Assembly: GCA_037576215.1 (NCBI GenBank)
Contig: JBANDB010000003.1
Location: 1,178,001 to 1,242,000 of the forward strand
Reading direction: 5' to 3'
Length of the DNA stretch: 64,000 nt
Source of the DNA: Armillaria gallica
Taxonomy: Eukaryota > Basidiomycota > Agaricomycetes > Agaricales > Physalacriaceae
A program made the translations under genes and the position numbers. Below the pieces are notes generated by a model that did not search any database, was not told where the DNA came from, and worked only from the letters and a program-made list of their open reading frames with translations. Positions 58,438 through 64,000 of this stretch are shown piece after piece; position 1 is the stretch's first letter; each line of letters begins with the position of its first letter.

Positions 58438-59150
58438 CTACAAGATTTCAACAACTCCTGCTTGGACAGCCTCATTGAAGGCAGTGAGAGCAGCAGCCTG
58501 GGTGGGATAGTGAAAAAAGCAGGCATGGCCAACACCGGTGACTAAGTGAGTTACATTGGACCTGAAGTGTTTGTAAGAATACAGCTATATTGTGATAATC
58601 AAGCGGGCGAACATACCAACTGTGGTAAACCCTGACCGCATGGCCTTTTGTGATAGTGTACCATGGACCATCTGGTCTGATAGTGGTCTGGATGGAAGGA
58701 CCAGCAACAGGGGCAGTCACGACATTTTGAGTATTCTGAACAGTGGAGACATTGTGTGGCATGGTGGTGGGAGCAGCAGGGCTAGCATTGACAGTGGTGG
58801 CCAGGGGTCCAGCAGAAGTGGCACTGACAGCCGCAGAAGTGGCTGGAGGAGGACCACTACTGGTTCGTTGCGCAATGTTCTGATGTTTAGGGACTACGAA
58901 GAGAGTTGGAATCACATTGACTGCGATCACGTTGGGATGCGTGCAGTTGAAACAATAGAAGGAATGCAGTGGCCCTGCCACAGCTTCTGAGGAATCATTG
59001 TTGTGTGCATCGTGGATGGGTGAACCAGTAGCTGCAGACAACAAATCAGACCAAAGGTTTAGGAATAAATAGCTACAAATATGCACAATTGCTGGTGATT
59101 CCCAAAGCAGCCAAGGCCACAGCAAGTTGATCAGGGGTGAACAATGTCAT
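58438..59150 (-). CDS. Small protein with viroplasmin / RNase H1 N-terminal-like domain
   Basis: Three exons: 59150 to about 59092, about 59034-58617 and 58561-58438, giving about 200 aa. The N-terminus MTLFTPDQLAVALAALGITS is followed by a CxxC-type stretch (FYCFNC), an Ala/Thr/Pro-rich linker, then PWYTITKGHAVRVYHSW and, after the second intron, VTGVGHACFFHYPTQAAAL with TAFNEAVQAGV. The pattern WY-x-V-x-x-G-...-V-x-x-W ... G ... F ... Y-x-T-x-x-A-A fits the Cauli_VI / RNase H1 N-terminal fold, which binds RNA-DNA or double-stranded RNA in characterised proteins. Such single-domain proteins are familiar in mushroom genomes, with unknown roles. No stop interrupts it, unlike its neighbours. 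Confidence 0.6.
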
Positions 59151-59600
59151 GGCTGAAAGGAGATTGTGTAGCTGGAGGTTTTTGGCAGGAGAGGTTTTTT
59201 GGTGATGTATACTAGACACATTGTTATGGGGATTATATATGATTTTTATGACAGGCAAATTGTATTTTCTTGGATCCAGTGAAGTACATTTTGAATATCC
59301 GCCTTATCTGCAAAGTAGTATGCAGCCTGTGCATCATCTAAGAAATATGTCTTGAATATAAAAGGGTATGTTGATCTTTTCTGTTCTTCTATTCATCAGA
59401 TATATTTTCCTGTTTGTCTGTTTCTCGTTTGTTGCGGGTTTCCATTTTTCACACTTCAGCTATTGGCAGGCACAACCCAGTGTGAGGGCGACAACCAGAC
59501 AAATCAGACTACTCAGTAGGCTACTAGGCAAGTAAGTGCAGTTGTTCATCATATTAATTCTCAGAGATTCAACTCAATCAAACTATGTTTAGCTGCATCT
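59151..59600. other. Spacer
   Basis: Between divergent genes. No feature recognised. Confidence 0.4.
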
Positions 59601-62579
59601 ATGGGCCATACTTGGATCAAAACTACCGCTTTCCCATGGAAGCAATCCAGCAATCAGAGCCAGATGCTCCAAAACTGCTGCCATGACCTTGCCTACAGCC
59701 TTATCAACTCTTTCAGTTCTTCCTCTTCCTCTCCTGACTCTTCCTCTCTCAACTCTTCTGTCGACACGTTATCAGCTGTTTTACCAGTCTTAACAGATGG
59801 TGATGCCAAGGGATTATCTATCCTTTCCCACAGGAATCAAAAGATGAGCGAGGTGCAGACTGGAATCCTTAAACAGCTCTTGCCTGACTACCACCATCAC
59901 TCGGCCAACAGCCACCTGCGCAAATTCAGAGCACATGTCAACTTTTAATGAGCAGTGCGGTTCCCAGAAACCTTTCGTTGCTATCTTCTGGATTGGGACA
60001 AGGGTATTTGTCTGATCCCACGGGAATTTATAGGTGTCATTAACTCTCCTCCTGGTATGCCTTATCCTAGGATGTCAGAGGGAGTTCTGGACTTTGGTCC
60101 TGGCATCCCATGCTACAATAAATTTCCAGTCATCTGTCAAGAGGATATACCAGATTATAAGGAGGTTCTTGCTGTTCTGCTGAAATTTCTTCAACAGTGC
60201 TGAGACATGAGTTCGATCCTTCTTCCATTTTTCTTTGCACTTATTACATGTTACAGCAATTGAAAAATTAGTTCAATAACAACCAATGTACTCACATCAT
60301 CCCCAAGATTGGCTCTTCTTCTATGGGGCGCCAAGTTACAGTTATACCATCATGCTTGTCGCACACCATTGATCTGTTTTCAAGAAAATATTACTGCCTA
60401 TGGGTTTATCCACACATTGTTGAAGAGGCTGCTCGACATGGTCTCCCTGTCAACAACATTTCCCTGGTTTGAGATATGACTACCCATGTTTGGAACAATG
60501 AGGTCCCGGAGATCAAGGCCAATATTGCCATATGTGTAGACAAGGAGAGAGAGTTGATTCGAGCGTTCAAGAATGGCACCCCAAAGAGCTCAGATCTCAC
60601 CGATGATGAAAAAGTTTTGTATGTCTCTCAAACAACCTTGGCCGCCACTGTTTTAATATTTAACATTGTTGCAGGGTTATCAATTCTCTTTACCAACAAT
60701 TTGGACATACAGTCAAAAATTTAGTCGAATACCTTAAGTGGGGTGTCATAATCATCGCTGGAGGCGTTGATCCTCACACAGGAAGAATCAGGACAGTTGG
60801 GTAAGGAGAACCATACTATATGCTCAGACATAGGCTGACTATCTCAAAGATACAATTATGGGTGTACCACGGCTGACAGCAAGAATTTCATCAGCTCCTT
60901 CAACGATGCAGCTGAGGCCAGATATATCCCCAGTACAAACGAAGGTGAGAGCAGGGCCTTTAATCAATATTATAGTCTCTCATTTATGCTCCATATGAAA
61001 AAAGTCCACCGTAAGTGCTCTATCTGTCCTTACCACTAGTCTTCTCACTAGATGATACAGTGAGTCATAATGGACCACCGCCAACTGCTGAATAGAAGGC
61101 ATATGTTGAGAGTCCTGCAGACGTTGATCCAGCGACACTGATTGCCAATGATGCTTCGGATTCGATCCAGGCCCCAGTTGAAGCTAGCACTCCTGTTCCC
61201 CTGCCACCAGCATACCCCTCGGTTCCCTCAGATATGACCCCAGCAATGTCTGTGCTGTCATATAGCATCTCATCCCATCCCTTGCTGGTCACAGCATTGA
61301 CTCCATCTTTGGTATCTAGTCCCTCATCACCCACCATGGCACCTCACCCTCAGAGGACAGCATCCATCTTGCCTCAGCCTGGCACAGTCTATAGTGCTGT
61401 TCAGAACATTGAGCCATTGTCATTTTTCCCATCAGAAACATTGATGGATACTGATACCGATAGTCCTGATGCCTTGTCGTGGGCATATTCCCATTCCGGA
61501 GATTTGATCATCACTTCTTCATCGACTTTGTCAGGCATCGACAACAATCTTGCTCAATCTGGCAGGGTCACAACAAATGGAGTACTCTTCTGGAATGGAT
61601 ATTGATACAATATCGCAATTTCTCAACTTCTCTCATATATCCTGGGATACTGAAATATCTGATAGTACCAATAACTTGGCTCATGTTATGGAGGCCTTAG
61701 GATTAGGTGACATGTTCATCACTGATACAACCACTGATCCGAGATCGACACACACAATTACTGAAGATCCTTCTGCTACCCATGCCTCATCTGACTCGCA
61801 GCTCCCATTGTTTGACCAACCTATTGTGGACATAATTATGGATGATGGCAAGGCAGCCACTGACTGTCACACAATGCCAAAATCTGATGTTCCATTGGCC
61901 CCTTCTTCTCCACTGTCACTTCCCAATATCGTGAACCTGCCAAGGCAGCGTAAAGTGGCCCCTCCAAGGGAAGTGACCACCCTTTGTGGTGCTGAACAGG
62001 AACTGGGTTTGCCACAGTGGCACCGAGATAGTTTGATGGCTCTGCAAGATCATTCTCTCAGCTCTGATTGGATTAGTCTCATCAAAAAGTGGTACACACT
62101 TGAATCTGGCATGTGGAAGATGAAGGCAAATACAGAGGTATATATCTTGTGTTTGAAAAGTATGATTTTAACTGATTGTCATATAGGGCAAGTACTGCCT
62201 CGGGAAGCGATGGCCCCAAGAGCTCAATGAGTGGCTAGATGGCAGTCAGCAATTCAATGCCAGAGTCTTCATCTCGGATCTGTCTCTTTATAGTGTGCAG
62301 CTGATCAACTGGTGGAACCACCTCAACCCCGCCTGGAGGTGTTCGAAGGATAACTCTGGGTTTCCGTGACCAGATTACTCAAAGTCGATAAAGTGTCTTC
62401 GTAAAGGAGGCCGCCAAGGTATTGTTACCATCATCTTTGGACTGTTTTGGTGAGGCCGTGCATGCAATTGGATGGAGCAACTGTGGCAGCACATGGTCGA
62501 GGATGTATCGAAGACAATGATGAGCCTAAGACTTCTGTGGCAATGGCAACACCAACTCGGAATGAGATTGGGTAATTAA
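59601..62579 (+). pseudogene. Lineage-specific hypothetical protein gene, degraded
   Basis: Successive plus-strand open pieces (59601-59948, 59955-60203, 60476-60724, 61234-61605, 61550-62230, 62190-62579) appear to be exons of one gene. The tail is diagnostic: WHRDSLMALQDHSLSSDW, WYTLESGMWKM, KRWPQELNEWLDG, then LINWWNHLNPAWR and GRQGIVTIIFGLFW. This pattern (W-L repeat, WWxxLxPxWR, G-x-x-G-hydrophobic-LFW) occurs in large families of uncharacterised mushroom proteins. In-frame TGA codons at about 62368 and 62440 (the latter in place of the usual second Trp) and missing joins upstream indicate decay. Function unknown. Confidence 0.5.
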
Positions 62580-64000
62580 CATAGTAGCATGGCAATCAAG
62601 GCGATCATGTGTGCAAGTGGTTTGAGGCACCTCCGTGCAGTAGAACAATTCCTCTATATGCAAGAATACACTGCGACTTTAAGTCTGCAAAGTAGTACTG
62701 CTTGGTAGTCAAGTACTAGATGCTAAGGCTATAAGCCGGTAGGGTTCTCTCGAAGTGAGAGGGAATGAAAACGGGTATGACGTGAATACCACAAATCCGT
62801 AGGAGAAAACGCGAGACGAGACTAGAAAACATTGCTCAACAGTAATCAGAGCGGGGCAAACAATGGAGGATAGACTAAACAGTCTGCGATAGTCTATGGG
62901 TGAGCTCGGCGATGAGAAAACGGTGGGGGGGACTGCGAGTGGCGAAATAAACATGGAATAAGGTGCTGGGGGTGGAATGGCAAGAGAAAATGTGGAACTA
63001 CAAAAACTGGCGATAATACTGGTCCTATATGATGCGAGGGTGCTGAGTCGATGTCGAAACTGGTCTGGTACTGAAACGATCCTATCTTATGTCAAAACTA
63101 ACCTTCAAGTCCACTCGAGGGGCTGATACTATACGAAAACTGGCTGAACTGATCCTAAGTCTGCTCTGAGACTACCCAAGTTGGCGACGATAATGATGGC
63201 GAAAGAGAAACGGTAAAAACTCCAATGGTGTGAAAGTGAAACAATGACAGCCTATAAAAGATAACAGGGACGAGGTATGGCATGGCGATCATGTATTGGC
63301 ACAGTATGAGCGTGCACCAATAGTGTTAAGAGCGAAGAGCACGTAACGAAGGACTCTTCACAGTTAAAAACCATGGAATAACTTGGGTGAGCTCAAGAGT
63401 CGACGTGCAATCGAGAATATGCTGGGGTAAATGGTATATTGCTGTAGAATGGTAAATAGACGTGGTTTACTGGCGATAGACTAGTGCGTGACGATAATTG
63501 ACGTAGTCTGGGTCAACTAGAGATGAACTGCCTGTAACTATGTTTTCTAGCTAGTTTTTATACTAAAAGTACGAATTTATAAATAGAGTAAATATGTGAG
63601 ACTTAGTAAGGCTGTAAGGCCTTAGCTTTGTAAAAAGTCATAGAAAACATATGGTCCTGGGTCTTCTAAAGTAACAGCAACTTGTTGATGTTGCCTCATA
63701 TGGATGAAAACCGTATGGTTTTGCTGAGCGACACACAGATCGTTAGGTGCTGTTTAGCTGCGGATTACTGAGCAATAGTTGTCATACTGAGGAGTATGTG
63801 TGGGGCAATGTTTTCTTGAGGCCTTGGCAAAGTAACAGCCTTAGTAAACATGGTCTGTAGTTGCTGTAGCTGCTATTGCCATAGCTGGGAGGGTACTTGC
63901 GTCAATCACATCATTTTCATTAAGTGATCAATGAGTGCATCAATGAGGTGCTTCTGAGTGATGCGTCAATTCTGTATTGGGATGATTGTCGATCGAAGGT
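62580..64000. other. Uncharacterised right end
   Basis: No coding or RNA feature recognised. Composition differs from the preceding block (short GA-rich stretches and more CG at 62750-63550). TATACTAAAAGTACG near 63559 and low coding potential would be compatible with an LTR or repeat whose partner lies outside the window. Confidence 0.3.

Overview
The window looks like nuclear DNA of a filamentous basidiomycete, most likely an Agaricomycete. Genes are cut by many short introns (about 45-60 bp) with GT-AG or occasional GC-AG borders. The gene content fits: a fungal-type P450, an SDR, type-B carboxylesterases, a KDZ transposase and a fungal gypsy polyprotein. No rRNA, complete tRNA or CRISPR array was found.

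Positions 1-22,870 are ordinary, CpG-rich gene space. In order they hold: a histidine-phosphatase-fold protein with a membrane tail and lost catalytic His (275-1791, -); an SDR-fold gene with degraded active-site motifs (3969-5316, -); a small hypothetical ORF (6403-6861, -); an 11-exon probable mitochondrial protein (7620-9726, -); a 514-bp MITE with perfect 27-bp inverted repeats (11136-11649); two tandem carboxylesterase copies, each dead by different mutations (12117-14296 and 15237-17420, +); and an intact 12-exon cytochrome P450 (20222-22323, +).

From 22,876 to about 62,580 the window is mobile DNA and degraded genes, with low CpG outside the gypsy element. It contains: a 1.8-kb LTR element carrying only a gag gene (22876-24656); a decayed KDZ transposase (28404-32036, -) between clusters of CTTGACA-type repeats; a small two-exon ORF (35746-36265, -); a ~63-bp-period array of sequences resembling the T arm / B box of tRNAs (37684-38090); and a 15.6-kb gypsy element (39178-54735) with 943-bp LTRs and a CTAG target duplication. 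Beyond it lie a small gene with a viroplasmin/RNase H1 N-terminal-like domain (58438-59150, -) and a degraded lineage-specific hypothetical gene (59601-62579, +). The last 1.4 kb shows nothing I recognise.

The most unusual item is inside the gypsy element. Between the end of pol and the downstream LTR, about 6.2 kb carries four intron-containing genes on the strand opposite gag-pol. Two are paralogues of each other and two have Cys/His clusters. This looks like an antisense accessory cassette carried by the element. A second theme is CpG decay: LTR-pair differences, premature TGA codons and lost catalytic Asp codons in three unrelated elements mostly fit CpG to TpG/CpA change, which suggests cytosine methylation with deamination or a RIP-like process.
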